NCBI RefSeq assembly: GCF_000835495.1
Contig: NW_015622547.1
Coordinates: 744,001-808,000, forward strand
Direction of reading: 5' to 3'
Length of the DNA stretch: 64,000 nucleotides
Source: Cladophialophora immunda
Lineage: Eukaryota > Ascomycota > Eurotiomycetes > Chaetothyriales > Herpotrichiellaceae
Shown here: piece by piece, positions 34,363-46,707 of the stretch
Numbering within the stretch: position 1 is the first letter of the stretch
Layout of the letters: each line of letters starts with the position of its first letter
The notes under the pieces: model-generated
Database searches by the model: none
What the model saw: only the letters and a program-made list of their open reading frames with translations
What the model was told of the DNA's origin: nothing
Program-made: the position numbers and the translations under genes

Positions 34363-35004
34363 TTTCTGGAGCCTTGTTGGAAGCGTCATGTGAGTGGCCA
34401 GCCTTGTGCATGTGGCACGGTGGTCTTCACTTCCTTCGGCCTTGGCGGCTTGTTAAGCTCTTCCGCTTGATGCAAAGGACTCATAGCGATGGCATTGTAA
34501 ATGCGGGCTTCAGTGTACAAGGAAGGATTCAAGGAAGCTGTAGGATAAGGGGGCCCATCAAGGCCCCGTGGTTTTTCTCTGGATTTGTAGCACCGAATCC
34601 AACCCTCACCCACCCACAGAGCACGAAGCATGAATACAGCAGGGCATTTTTGTGTGTTTGTGCAGCACTGCGGTCCGGGCAAGGAGGCGTATGGCAGCAC
34701 ATCATTGTCAGAGTACAGAAGAATCAGGGAGATGATCGAGGTGGAAGATTTAAAATTAAGCTGCGTGGCTGCCCAGGCGCTTTGCCGGATGCGTCAGTCC
34801 TTGCTTCGGCGCCGTCCGGTTACATCCACCCAACGGTATGGATCCTCCCTCCTGCCAGGCGAAGCACGAACATCTCTTGATGTGGACGGTGCGGACAGGT
34901 ACACTCGAAGCTAGATGGGGAATGCAAGGAATACAAACATGCTGATTTGTATGTACAAGAATCGCTGATTTAGAATTTGTACAAGTGGCGAAACGCCTGA
35001 CAGG
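34363..35004. other. Intergenic, nothing recognised
   Basis: Only short frames in several phases; 3' flank of the membrane-protein gene. Confidence 0.45.
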
Positions 35005-35829
35005 TCATACCCACCGCTGCGGCATCACAGGACTCGAGTTCGTGGGCACCTGAGGAAGCCCAAAATCAAAGGAGCGCGGGGTTGGGGGCATTTTGCCATG
35101 TTCGAGACGCCGGAGGGCTTGGTCTCTTTCTTCCTTGACGGACTGTAGCTCGTTCGACTGCTCCTCTTGGTCAGTCTTTTGCACTTTCCGCTTGAAGGTT
35201 ATTTTGCGCTTTCTTCGGCAACACCAAATGAGAAGGGTAACAATCAGGGCCAGACCTGCCATGGAGCCAATGACGCTTCCAGCAATCGTCGCTGGAGGCG
35301 TAGGCGTGGACTTTGGAGTTGCGGATGCCGTCGGTTTTGCACATTCGCTGGTTGCAGCGCTGCCGGTGGCGTTGGCGCTCGCGCTGGGAGTTGCATGGAT
35401 GAGGTTTATGGTCATGGTGGTGCCCGGTGCCGCGGTTGTCAAGGTGGTATCGGGGGTTGTTATTGGGATAAAAGGAAAAGGAATGAAGGATGCTTGTGCA
35501 CTGGGTGACGCCGACGAAGTACCAATACCACTGGGGACGAGACTGCTTTGGTCGGCGGACGTCCCGTCCGGCTGATCTGTTGCCAAGTCAAAGGAGCTTG
35601 CCGGAGTGTTGACAGTGCTGGTTGCGGCCCCTTGGAGAACCGTCTGGGTGACGGTCACAGTAGTCCCTGCTCCACATGAGTCTGAGCTGGAATCGGAAGG
35701 GGTATCTTCGCAAACGCCAGCGTTGCAAGGGTCGTGGGTGCAACAGCCTGAGTATGGAACAGAGGAACAGTGATAGTAATTCTGATTTTCAGGACAGGAC
35801 AAGACATCTCTGTGCCAGAAGGAAAACAT
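35005..35829 (-). CDS. Ser/Thr-rich single-pass membrane protein with Cys-rich head
   Basis: The frame is open from ATG 36045 but is best started at Met73 (35829), 274 residues. From there it begins with a cysteine-rich head (LSCPENQNYYHCSSVPYSGCCTHDPCNAGVC), the arrangement found in a common group of mould surface proteins that lack a classical signal peptide. Then come 120 residues rich in Ser, Thr, Ala and Pro, suited to O-mannosylation, a membrane segment (about 175-197, SVIGSMAGLALIVTLLIWCC), a strongly basic stop-transfer RRKRKITFKRK, and a charged cytoplasmic tail with a short coiled-coil-like stretch. Overall layout is like Wsc/Mid2 wall sensors but without a WSC domain. The upstream 72 residues could be leader or an alternative start. 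Confidence 0.7.
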   Translation of the reverse strand: MFSFWHRDVLSCPENQNYYHCSSVPYSGCCTHDPCNAGVCEDTPSDSSSDSCGAGTTVTVTQTVLQGAATSTVNTPASSFDLATDQPDGTSADQSSLVPSGIGTSSASPSAQASFIPFPFIPITTPDTTLTTAAPGTTMTINLIHATPSASANATGSAATSECAKPTASATPKSTPTPPATIAGSVIGSMAGLALIVTLLIWCCRRKRKITFKRKVQKTDQEEQSNELQSVKEERDQALRRLEHGKMPPTPRSFDFGLPQVPTNSSPVMPQRWV

Positions 35830-38800
35830 CGTGGTAGATGGCAGGAATGACAGCCTCACTTGGGTGAAGAAACGCGCACGTCGTGGGGAGAGAACATGGG
35901 TCGAATTGGCTGCTTGGATAGCCTCTATATTCAAATAGCAAAAGGAAGTGCCCTTTGATATCCCAGAGGCCAGGATCAGACCAGTCATGCCCACCTTTGT
36001 TGTCACAGCCCGAGTAAAAATTACCACTCTATAATAATTGAACACAAAGAAACTCCAAATATAGCAGACAGTTGAAAGAGCTCAACTGAACGCTCTCCAA
36101 TGCACGAAACAATGAAGGCTTTGTCCTGCCAGTTTGAAGAACCAAGGCGTCGATCAATGGTCCCGCGATTGAGAAAGTTCTGAACGAGGCTCTGGCGCCC
36201 TTTGCTGTGAAGTAGCATCATCCGCGTCCCCAAGAGTCCTGTACATCAGCATTGGAAGGCTTGCCTTAGAAGACTTGGCTAGTGCTTTGGATGGAGATGA
36301 TCGGTTTGCTCTGTTCTTTCTCACACTCTGGTCAACCCCTTAGACGCGTCACTCACGCCCTGCCCCTTGCATATGGGAAGGGTGTTCGAAGCACGAAAGG
36401 TAAAAGAGAGTTGGGTCCAGGAACCATGTGTCTGCAAGGGATGCAACACCGCTGTGAGGTACTAGAACAGACACGTGGGTTGGATCAGCAGGATACTGCT
36501 CAGGAAAGGAAGCTGTTACCAACCTGTGGCTTCAGCGTTGGCTGGCCTGACCCATAGATGTACGGTGTCGCCACCTGATGCGAATTCGAACAGCCGAAGA
36601 CGACTCACTTTGGAGGCGTAGTCAACCCGTCGAACCAACTTTGGGGCTAGATCTGCTCACTCCCCACAGTGGATAAGCAAACACAAAGACGGCAGAGCCA
36701 AGGATGGAGCGCGTTGCGGCAGAGATCTCAGCCCCAAGACCACACTAGCCGGAGAAGGCAACAGGAAAAGGTCAAATAAAGAACTGCTTGTACGGGGTAA
36801 ATATCAAGCAAACTGCGTTCGCCACTGGGTCTGCTGGGGGGTGAGACTAGAGAACCCCTGAATGGAAAGGTGTGCAATCCGATCCTAGGCAGTTGTCGCT
36901 CTGGGGTTTGGTGGAGTTCCAAACCAGAAACGGCAAAGCTTTAGCGAGAGTTTGATTGCCGTGGCCGCAGTGGCCATTTGACGAAACTCGCAATCGACCA
37001 ACACCGACGAACTCCAGTTGCGCGCCGGTCAGATAAACTGGTCCGCGTGGGAAGTCAAGAACATGGACCTCGCCAAAGTTTCTCAGAGCAGTGCCTGACT
37101 AAATCACCCAAGGCGGTTGTCGCCTTGACCCTTGAACGGAAGAGACGGCTAGACTGATATCTACGAAAGGATATGGCGAACCGGGTGGACTGCCTGCAGG
37201 TGGGCGAGCGGGTCGAGTGCCATCACACCATCTCAAAGTGAACCCAGACACACAGAAAGGGCGTGGATACGAGTTTGGATGAATTTTGAAGCCGCGAGGA
37301 AGCCACTCGTTCTCGCCAGGTCCACCAAACAAGGAGTTGCAGAGACCGGTGAGTGTGGCGCTCAGCTCCAGACCATGATCTTGAGAAAACAGAGGCAGAG
37401 GCGTTTCAGGCTGCCGCGTGGGAAAAGAAACGCATTTGCCCCAGGACCGTTGATCTGAGGCTGAGGAATGGCAATTCAAGCTGCAAGGAGGGTTCGAGTA
37501 TTGGGTTGTGAAGTTCGAGTTTTGTTCGGCTACGTTGGCTACCCGGCATTCTAACACGCAACCCGGAAGGCATGAGGCGGCGCTACTTGTTGATGGAAGT
37601 GTGACAAGTGCAACCTTGGCATATCAGCTATGCCAAAAGAGGAATCCCAAGATGCCAGCCACTTTTGACAGGTTGCACAGCTGGCAGACAGGGAAAGTCT
37701 GGCCAAGCTGAAGGCGTGGGAGTCAGGTTGGTTTGAGGAGTATTTGATGGAAGTTGTCGAGAACCCATCAGCGATAGTCTAGGTACTCGACAATTCATCA
37801 CTCTCTACCTAGTCCTCGATATATTTGGAGCGACTGCGCGAGGCACAGGTGGCGAACCAACTAAAGCTCGGTCCGGTGGTAGGGCATCGCAATTATGGTC
37901 GGAAGAAACAGAACGTTTTGTCCCACTCGCCTATCTCAGTTTCCACTCTACGAAAGCCCACCATGGCTGGAAATGGCCATGCGTGAATGTCGGTATCCGT
38001 TTCAGGCTACCGGTGCTCGCATCTGGCAGTAGTTGTGACTATGAAAACCATCATGTTCTTGTCCATGATCCAGTCCGCCTGTTTCCTGCCAGTATTTGAG
38101 TTCACACATCCTGAAAAGGCCAAACTCCCACCATTCGCTCAGCACAGCCAGGGGAATCAGGTACGAGAAGTTGACTTTCCTCTTGGCTGCTCCTAGTGCT
38201 CTCACGCTGTGGACAGGACAGGACGGGAGAACAACAAGTGGCTCGTGGTTCGTGGTTCGTGGTTCGTGATTCGTGGGGAAGCAGCCATCGTGCCTGTTGA
38301 CATGTGGATTGGAGTCCGACATCTGGACCAGGGTTGCAGCCGTGTCAACGACGGGGACTGGGCCACTGGATGACCACGGGCAGCGGGGAAGAATGGCCCA
38401 AGCTTCGGTCACTCTCAGCCCAACTCTACGAGCACTGCTCGCTTGTTCCTGGGAAGGCAACATATCCACCCCCCTCTTGCAGTGTCGACAGTTCCATTTG
38501 ACATTCCTGCCACGGCGCCGGGCGCCCTGTCAGGACGATGTAGCTCTGGGGGCGGGCCACCTGGGCGGGAGAGTAACACTCGGGGATGATCAGCGCTGGT
38601 ACACGTAGATGAGGCTTTAGCAATGGCCACGGACCTCCGACCCTTGCTCGCCCTATCAGGGGTGCTGTCAAGACATGGCTACGAGCATGCAGTCGCGGGA
38701 GACAGTGAGGGAGAAGTGAAAAGTGAGTGAAAGAGAACAAGACACGAGGCCATGACGCAGTGGAGTCGGTCAAGGCTCATTTGACGTAACGAGCATGCCG

Positions 38801-39819
38801 TGTCATTGGCTACCGGGCTGCAGGTGGCGTAGACTATGGACACTAGCTTAGCGAGCGGAGCCTTGGAGCCGATGCAATCGAGCCGATCTGTTGCCTGATT
38901 GCCCGACTGCTCTGTGGCTGCCTGTGGAGATGCTCGCACATGGAGTCATGGACTCAGATGCCCCTCGCCTTCGCCGATCCGAACTCTGCCAGCCCATTGC
39001 CCGCAAGCCCGTATTGGGAACTTTCCCATCCATGACAGGTAGACACCGACGCAGACAAACACAAACAGACTGGGCAAAGGCCCCTTGCATCTTGATTCTT
39101 GCCTCCCTCCAACCCCCCCTTGCTTAACGGCACCCCCAAACCACAAAACCTTCTCATGCAGCCCACTTCGGAAGAAAAAAGAAGCTCCCTTGCTGCTGCT
39201 ACCGCCGCTATTTCGAAACACCCTGACCAGAACCCTGTCGCCTCTCTTTGGGTCGGTTTTCTTTGGACGAGAAGCTTCACAGCATGTCTCTGCCCGCCAT
39301 GGCGCTGTGTCTCCTGGATGTTCATTCGCCAGAACCCTTGTTGGGACCTGGTCAGCCACTCTGGGCTGCTCAATGCAGCTTCTGTTAGCAGGTATGACAC
39401 GTAGAACATAAACCTGCCTCGTGCCCGCGTGTCTCGGTGCACTCTGTCTGTTGTGGCAGGAACAACCAGAGACTTCCCTCTGTCCTTTGCAGAGCACGAC
39501 GTCGACTTCGGCTTTGGCCTTTTCCTCCAGACTTCGCACTGTCCTGCTGATCCAAAGCAACTGCTCTTCCTCTACCCATTTCCCCATTGGCACTCTCAAT
39601 TTCCCCCCCACACAATACCGTTCACTCCCTCTTGCAAGCCTTCAACGCCTCTGCCAGAGGTCTAAGCATATCTGGGGCCACCGTTACCCTCTCTGCCACG
39701 TGTGATTGACCCTCAATCACGGTATATTCTGTGGTACCTCATCATATTGTACCTGGCTCCGCGTCTTCGAAGCACTTGTACATCGACGCTCGTCAGAGAC
39801 ATCACCGATCTCGACCAAG
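35830..39819. other. 4-kb gene-poor region
   Basis: The longest frames (minus 37557-37099 and 39611-38946) have neither domain motifs nor a supporting neighbour and look like chance openings in GC-balanced DNA. The right part (39080-39819) is C/T-rich and probably contains the promoter and leader of the RGS gene. An unrecognised non-coding RNA cannot be excluded. Confidence 0.5.
38243..38277 (+). repeat. Five tandem 7-bp units
   Basis: TCGTGGT-type heptamer repeated five times; the fourth unit has one change and the fifth ends TCGTGGG. Confidence 0.85.
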
Positions 39820-41391
39820 ATGGTTCTCTCGCTATCGTACCGCCGTCCGGCCTATGTTACGTCCTCCCGCGATTCGGTCGACTCCGAGTCTGATGGCCGA
39901 GTCGAGTCCATCAATTCCGGCTCCAGCTGCCCCTATGGCATTCCAGACGCCCTCTCCTTCGATAGGATTATCAGCGGCGGAACATGTCCTGTAAGTTGCG
40001 AGCTCGAATACCACCGACCTTGGTAGCATAGTTCCTTGGCTGACCCGTTCTTGCTGCAGCCCGTGACCACGCGTGAATTCATGGACTTCCTCCGCTACAT
40101 TGAGTATGACGCCGAGAACCTCCAATTCTATCTGTGGTACCATGACTATTGCAAGCGCTTCGACGAACTTCCCGACAGCGAGAAGAAGCTTGCTCCCGAG
40201 TGGACCGCAGATCAAGCGTTGGCGGAGAAGACGCATGCTGAAAAGGAGAAGCTTCCGAGAAAGATGGCAAGCGCTGCCGCCGAGGTGTTGAAAGGGACCG
40301 ACTTCGATCCCAATGCGAAAGTCCCTGCGCCAGACGCCGCTCCAAACCCATTCAACACCCCTCCCAGGACCCCTTCAGCCACTGCCACAGACCACGGCAG
40401 CCTCGTCCCGTCGACTCTCGGCTACAGCGAGGATGCTACAACCCTTAGAGCGGGATCGACTGAGCATGGAAAGAGAGCCGAGGCAGCATTTGAAGAAGCG
40501 GGAACCCTTCAGCCTTGTACGTTGGTAGTCTTCCTTGTTTGCTTCGTCGCACTAACCACAACCCAGTCACCATCCAACCTTTCCGTGAGGAAATCACGCG
40601 CATCATCGCCATCTACATAGCTGATCGTGGGGCGAGATTGCTCAATCTGTCGGCCAAGGAGAAAGCCGTCTTGCTGAAGGCACTATCCGTCACTACTCAC
40701 CCTTCAGCATTTCGCGATGTCATTGCCACGGTGGAATGGACTCTTCGTCATCAGGCGCATCCCAATTTCATCCGCTGGACGATTTGCAACGGCAACAAAC
40801 CGAGACAAGCCTTTGCACGGTTCCTGGGTGTAGCTGGGATCGTTGGCGGCATCGTCTACGGGATTGTCATCACACTCAGCTCCGCTAATCGAGGCTGGAG
40901 GGCTTTGGTCTTCCTCGGTCTCTTTATTGGCGTTGCAACTCTCTTTGCCGCCTGGAAGGGCATGTGCGTTGTAAGTCATACCAAAGGACCCCTCTCTGGA
41001 GCGACTCATCTAACCTCACAGGTTCTACATGGCATGCATCATCGACATCTTCGGCCGTGGGAGCTTTTCGGCGATGAAGACGAAGCTTCGTCTGAAAAGA
41101 AAAGCTCATTTGACAGCTTGGGCTCCTCCAATAGCTATGAAGATGAGCCCTGGGTGGCCAAATACGAGAAACGCAACATCATACGCAAGATCTTCGATCG
41201 TGAAGTCTGGATTCAGGAGCCTGCGTTGCGTCAGATCCAAGACACCATCTTCGTCCAAGCTCTCATTACTGCATTTGTCATCGGGGCCATCACGACTGCT
41301 GTGTTCCTCGCGGTAAGACAAGACCTTTGCATTGACAGTATGCTTCCTTCTAACCAGACCCCACTAGGTACCCCGCGGCAACTTCTACTGA
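39820..41391 (+). CDS. RGS-domain membrane protein, Rax1-like
   Basis: Five exons: 39820-39990, 40060-40516, 40567-40970, 41022-41312 and 41368-41391. All are GT-AG, 448 residues; the last exon codes only VPRGNFY. The RGS domain is split by an insert: PVTTREFMDFLRYIEYDAENLQFYLWYHDYCKRF, then about 110 residues of Pro/Ser/Thr-rich loop, then IQPFREEITRIIAIYI and HPSAFRDVIATVEWTL..HPNFIRW. Two membrane helices follow (FLGVAGIVGGIVYGIVITL and LVFLGLFIGVATLFAAW), a charged loop with LHGMHHRHLRPWELF, and a third helix near the C-terminus. This is the arrangement of the Rax1-type family, in which yeast Rax1 helps mark bud sites; mould versions may instead tune G-protein signalling. Location: plasma membrane or secretory pathway. 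Confidence 0.88.
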
Positions 41392-41861
41392 TCATTCCGA
41401 TCGAGGTCAATTGGTATTGTGATTTGGGGAGGGGCAAGCAACCAAAAGTACGTCCTTCAGGGAACGTTGCCGATAGCTCCCTCAACGTGATTAGGTATAT
41501 TGTTAAAAGGAGTGGGCTGGGCCGGGTATACGGCAAAGGCGAGAAGACCTTGATTTGCATGCAGTAACCACATGTCGGTCAGATAAGTGGAGTTTTTGCG
41601 TGGCAAGGAGACGCGAATCGTGCTTGAGGATCTGGACTGGAAAAATGTTTAGGTGGGTTAAGCGGTCGGAGTCTGGCCTGTATCTTGTCAAACTGAAGAC
41701 GTATGTATTTCTTATCATGTGAGACGGCACCCGAACTATGAATCGTCAAGGCAATAACTATATACCAATGTCCATCACCACAAGCACGTGAGAGCAGTTC
41801 TACCAGCGGCTCAGACTTAGATGTCGCAAAACTTTTCTGGTGAAATTCCTACACTTGTCCT
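41392..41861. other. Intergenic boundary of the catabolic cluster
   Basis: 3' flanks of two converging genes; nothing recognised. Confidence 0.45.
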
Positions 41862-42764
41862 TTAATCATCAGACTTGAGCGTGACATTGAGCTCCCCGAT
41901 ACCCTCAATGCGTCCACAAATCTTGTCCCCGGCCTTGAGGAAGGGCACACCGTGGGATTTCGCTTGGCCGCTGGGAGTTCCGGTATAGACGAGATCGCCG
42001 GGCTCGAGGGTGACGTGACTGCTCGTAGCGGCCAGGATCTCATCACACTTGAAGAGCATTTCGTTTGTCGAAGCATCCTGCATCTTCCGGCCGTTGACCA
42101 GGAGGGTCATCCTGAGGTTGTCCGGGTCGGGGACGAACTTGGCCGGCACGAAGACGGGGCCGGCGGGCTTCATGGTGTCCTGGAGCTTGCCACGCATGAA
42201 GTCGATCTTCAGCTGGTTGTCACAGATGGCCAGGTCCCGGCACGACAGATCCAGGCCCACCATGTATCCCGCGATCGCCGCCGCCGCCTCCTCCCGCGAC
42301 GCATGTCGCAGCCGTTTGCCGACCACCACCACCATCTCGAGTTCCCAGTCGAATTCCTTCGTCGTGCGCGGGACCTTGACGGTCGTGCCGGGCCCGACCA
42401 GCGTCGTGGTCGGTGGAGCGAGGAAGACGGGGAGAATGTCCCACTTGCCCAGATCGGTGAAGCCCATCTCCTTCAGATGGGAGGTGAAGTTGGCGCCCGC
42501 GCACGCCACCTTGTTGGGATACCGGACGGGCGTCTCCAACGTGGCTTCGCCGGCGGGGATCCTTTGCGAGAGTTGGCCGGCCTGCGCCGCCTCGGCAAGC
42601 TTCTCCAGCTTCGCCAGAGAGGGAGTCCAGTCCTCGAGCAGCGATCGGACCGTGGCATCTTGAAATTCTTGCGTCTGCCTCAACGGATAGAAGTTGTCGC
42701 CAACCCCGATCGCGGCGGTCAAGCCTGCCGGGGTTGAGAGCGTTGCAAGTGTGAAATGGGTCAT
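41862..42764 (-). CDS. Fumarylacetoacetate-hydrolase-family enzyme 1
   Basis: Single exon, 300 residues. The FAH fold is clear: FTLATLSTPAG start, then YPNKVACAGANFTSHLKEMG, PTTTLVGPGTTVKVP, the metal-binding FDWELEMVVVVGKRLR (two Glu ligands), the third ligand in GYMVGLDLSCRD, and the C-terminal LEPGDLVYTGTPSGQ. Family members hydrolyse or decarboxylate 1,3-dicarbonyl acids (acylpyruvates, fumarylacetoacetate, oxaloacetate) with Mg or Mn. The sequence does not tell which. A close paralogue sits at 60.1-61.0 kb, the other end of the same cluster. A TATA-like element (ACTTATAT on the minus strand) lies about 75 bp upstream of the ATG. Probably a late C-C cleavage step. Confidence 0.92.
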   Translation of the reverse strand: MTHFTLATLSTPAGLTAAIGVGDNFYPLRQTQEFQDATVRSLLEDWTPSLAKLEKLAEAAQAGQLSQRIPAGEATLETPVRYPNKVACAGANFTSHLKEMGFTDLGKWDILPVFLAPPTTTLVGPGTTVKVPRTTKEFDWELEMVVVVGKRLRHASREEAAAAIAGYMVGLDLSCRDLAICDNQLKIDFMRGKLQDTMKPAGPVFVPAKFVPDPDNLRMTLLVNGRKMQDASTNEMLFKCDEILAATSSHVTLEPGDLVYTGTPSGQAKSHGVPFLKAGDKICGRIEGIGELNVTLKSDD

Positions 42765-43909
42765 GACAAGGACACGGGAATATTCGATGTACCGTTGCTC
42801 CAGTTGCGCTCAATCAGTTCACGCGTCTCCGGAAGGGAGATATAAGTAGACTGTTCAAGACAGTCCTCATCCACCATCATATTCACCTTCATCGTCGGAC
42901 CATATCAAATGCTTAAGTCCGGAGGTCAACAAAGTCTTGGTCATTGGGTGACAGCGGAGGTATGGGCATGGTGCCGCCATGGCCATGTGCCTGCAGTCCG
43001 ACACTTCTGTGCTGTGATATAGGATTCGCATATTCGTCGTCCGTGGACGCCATGGCTCGCAAGGGAACGGGCAGTCACTGGATCCGGAGCGCCATTGGTT
43101 CGGTTCGAGATGTGCCTAGCCCTGATGAGGGAAGAAGCCAACTTAATCGCCACAGAAAGACTGGTAGGTGTGGCCGAGGGGACTTCTCAGTCCACGGCTT
43201 GCGAAGAAATCCCGAGGGGAGAGCGTGAAGTCCGCGGGCCAAGCTATAGTTCCGGGGGCGTGGACTAGTCTATCATCTCGAGCTCATGTGCCGGTGTGTC
43301 GGGCCCGCCGGGCTCGCTCAGGGATTTGGATCGTTGGTGAACTCGGGCAGCCACACTGTCGGGCGCACGGGGGACTGCGTGGAGAGGAATTGTGATGTGA
43401 CAAGGGTTGTTGGATGTACCTGATTAAGTCTGAAGGAGTGTCTGATAACAGCCTCGGCATCAATGGCAATCCAGTGCCAAGCCTGCCGAGACTGGGCCCA
43501 ACAACATCCCGCAGCAAGGCTACCAGGTAAACTTCCACGACATCCCGCTTCGCACCTAAGCCTGGGAAAGTCTCAGGCTTTGACTACACTACCGAGCACA
43601 GCACAGAACCCTCGAGTACCTGATTACCTAGGTTCTGCACCCCACACTTCCCCGGCTCTGATCTTGAACACCCCACCGATGGCATCCTCTACCCTCTACC
43701 CCCGCCCCTTGGGCTGCTCGGGTGTCTTGATCGGCAATCTCGTGCTCGAGGAACTCGATGCCACCGGACACCACCTTTCCTTTGGATGAAGCCTGACGCC
43801 CGTCCATCGACAGTTGTATCGTGGTCTACCGGACAGTTTTACCCATCATTCAGCCCATCCCCACAGCCTGCAGACAGCGGCGAACACAGGTGGCTGATCC
43901 AAAAAAAAA
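42765..43909. other. Divergent promoter region of FAH 1 and cluster regulator 1
   Basis: No gene. Contains one CCGCGG palindrome, listed separately, and TCTCCGGAAG near 42826. Confidence 0.5.
43232..43237. promoter_or_regulatory. CCGCGG palindrome, candidate cluster operator
   Basis: Context AAGTCCGCGGGCC, almost the reverse complement of the site before MFS transporter 1. It is 470 bp from the FAH 1 ATG and 670 bp from that of regulator 1, farther than at the other genes. Confidence 0.35.
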
Positions 43910-46452
43910 ATGAAGAGGGTCCGGAGCACAGCATCGGCTCAACGTGATAGAGCCTTTTCACGCCAGCACGGCCTGTCGTGCAGATTCTGTCGGAGCAAAA
44001 AGCTCAAGTGTGACCGGCTGGCCCCATGCTCAAACTGCACCTCGAGACAAATCCCCTGCGTTTCGGCCGTCGAAGGTATGCTGGAGATTGCACTGCCCCG
44101 GCCCCTCCAGTCATTGACTAACACGGCGTTTAGGGATTATTTGGTCTCAGCCATCACAGGCCACCACCTTGTCCGAGTCTCCGGCGAATGACACCGTCGG
44201 CGGTTCCACGACCGCCGAGGGCGAGAACGAGACTAGTAACCTGTTGCAACGCCTGAAGCAGCTCGAAGATGCTGTATTCTCGAGGAAAACTCCAATGTCA
44301 TCGTCGGCGCCAATCCAGCAAGCTGACCACCACGACTTTCGGTCTGAAACCATTGAGCGTGATCACGGAATCGCTCGACAACCTCCGAGCGAGCCGGAGA
44401 ACACAGGAACGGACGTGGTGCGTCTTCACATGCCTCTGCTTCTGCTTCTGCTTTCTGGATTGAATGACTAACTTTCTGCACGCCGATATTCAGAATGCAT
44501 ATATCCTGGTCGGAACGCCATCGTCTTCCCACAGGCCGCCAGCAGTGTCGGAGCTTGTCGACATTCTGCCCAGCTTTTTCGATGCCCGAGCGCTATTTGC
44601 CTTCTATGTGGAGAATCTGAATTGGTATCTCCCCATCATTCACGTTCCAACAACGTGGTGTGAGTTCGAGAAATTGTACAAATGTCTGCAAGATGGCACC
44701 CCACCAGATTGGCCGCAGATATCGCTTTTGGTGGCCATCTTATCGGTCGCCGTGTACTTTTGGCAGGATGGGACCACGGGCAATGCACCATGCCCGGTCA
44801 AAGATCCCAAGGCCTGCTGCAGAAGCTGGATGATATTGGTTCAACGCGCTCTCGCCGAAGCCAACCATCTTATCTGTCCTCTGCTGGAAACGCTCCAGGC
44901 AAAAGTCCTCCTTACGCTATTCCTCCCAACCTATCCCCAAAACACGGGCCGTAGAGGTCAAGTAGCACTTTTGATCACCGAGGCTCAAATACTACAGCTC
45001 GACCGGGTAGATTCGCCTCGTCAGCGCAAAACCCGAGAAAACCCCCCAACTCTGGAGTCTATGGTAAGATTGGAAATTCAGCGTCGGGTCTGGTGGGTGA
45101 TCGTAATGTCTGACTGGTGAGTAAGCCAGTATTCTTACTGTTGATCTCTCCATCGATGTGCTGACGCCGTACGCGGCACCAGGATGTACTCTTTCGTCAA
45201 CTGGGGTCAACCTGGGACGTACTTGGTTCATCCCGACCACATGAACGTGAGGTTTCCCAGCAACGTCGAGGACGACAACATTCGTCCGGGCTATAACTGC
45301 AACCAGCCACTATCTGGTCCGGTAACGGTGATGACTTTTCTGATTGCCAGGCTTCTCATTGCCAACATCATTCAAAAATTAACCGACGCTATGAATAAGG
45401 CAGAGCTGGGCGACGTGGAGCTCGACTATAGTACTGTCATGATTTTTGACAAGAAGATCAATGATACGTACAACGCTCTTCCAGCATATCTCCACTATGA
45501 GACGGATCCAGAAGCCCTGAAAAACTTGTTTGAAGAACGGCCGTACCTCGACCGACAACGGAAGCTCCTCCTGTTTGGGTTGCACAATTCCCTTGCCTTA
45601 CTGCACCGGCGATATCTCGCTCGATCTTACCAAGATCAGCGGTACATTTACAGCCGGATAACATGCCTGCGATCCACGCGCATCGTGCTAGAGATGCAAG
45701 AAGCTGTGCGGGGTTCTCTCTTGGGCCGGGCATGGCTGGTTGTGTTTCACGTTTTCATCGCGACCACCACGTTGACCATGGACTATGTCTACAACCGCCG
45801 TGACCCAAGGCAAGCAGCAGAAAGGAAAGCAGAAATATTGAAATGCTACCGTATCCTGGAGCAGTGTGGGCAGCAGGATCCAGAGGTAAAACAAGGCATG
45901 GAGTCACTCAAGCGGACGATGCAAGGGTGGAAAAGTCGCACCGACACGCGCCCGCCGAACATCAGTGCTCACCGATCCACGTCGGGGGAGGTCTCGACGG
46001 CCGAAATGGAGAATTGGTCGGCATCTCGCTCGAGCGAGCTTTTTCTCCAGTCACAGCCACAGCAGCAAATGATTCCGCAGCCTCCCCCCGATCTGCCCGG
46101 AGCTGCAAGGCTTCCGTGGTGGTCAAGAGATGCGGTGCCTGCACTGGCCATGCAGCACATGGCTCAACAAGTGGCATCCGAAAGCCTGGCCCGGCCAGTG
46201 GAAGATCATACGGACTGGCCCAATTGTCGCAATCTGCCTTTTGACTTCCCACACATGACCACGGGGAACGAAACGGACGGGTTGAGCATGGTGCCACCTG
46301 AGCCCACCGCGACCACCGCACAATGGATGCAACCCAGTAGCCCGGATCTGTGGCTTCCGTGCCTCGATCCAGATGGGACTGGCACTGCAGATTTTCCTTG
46401 GGAGGACATGTTCCGTGATTTTGGTGTCCAGCAGTCCCGGGCGGGCTTCTAG
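43910..46452 (+). CDS. Zn2Cys6 cluster regulator 1 (Fungal_trans type)
   Basis: Four exons: 43910-44075, 44134-44417, 44494-45116 and 45183-46452, all GT-AG, 780 residues. The zinc cluster is C24-x2-C27-x6-C34-x5-C40-x2-C43-x6-C50, with the basic RSKKLK after the second Cys. A coiled-coil-like LLQRLKQLEDAVFS for dimerisation follows at about 100. The middle homology region starts at about 170 (FDARALFAFYVENLNWYLPIIHVPTTW) and includes EIQRRVWWVIVMSDW, spanning the third intron. The C-terminal 250 residues are Gln/Pro/Ser-rich with an acidic end (FPWEDMFRDF), suited to activation. Divergent to FAH 1 and convergent with the monooxygenase, so probably a pathway-specific activator. Such dimers usually bind paired CGG triplets. 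Confidence 0.9.
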
Positions 46453-46707
46453 CCGAACTGATACCTCTACCCGAAAAGTTGTATCTTGTCGCAACAAGGG
46501 TCCGATCGTTGAACATTGAGTGCGGACATATGGTCTATATGTATTATGAAGCGTCACGACCCTGCTACGTCTAGCCATACTCCGATGAGGCGAACGAAAT
46601 TCATGCTTTGTATGCCCACTAGGCGCGTCCACTTCGAATTTCGCTACTCCCCAAGATTGAAAGAGACCAATACCTGCCTTCCCACAGAGGCCGACCTCTT
46701 GTTGTTC

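Noticed and set aside
37099..37557. 152-codon minus-strand frame
   Set aside because: No recognisable motif, no supporting splice partner and biased composition typical of chance frames.
38946..39611. 221-codon minus-strand frame
   Set aside because: No domain, no homologous look and odd composition; lies in what is probably the leader or promoter of the RGS gene.
41952..42813. Long antisense and other-phase frames within FAH 1, and similar ones within MFS 1
   Set aside because: Shadow frames caused by high GC at third codon positions of the real genes.
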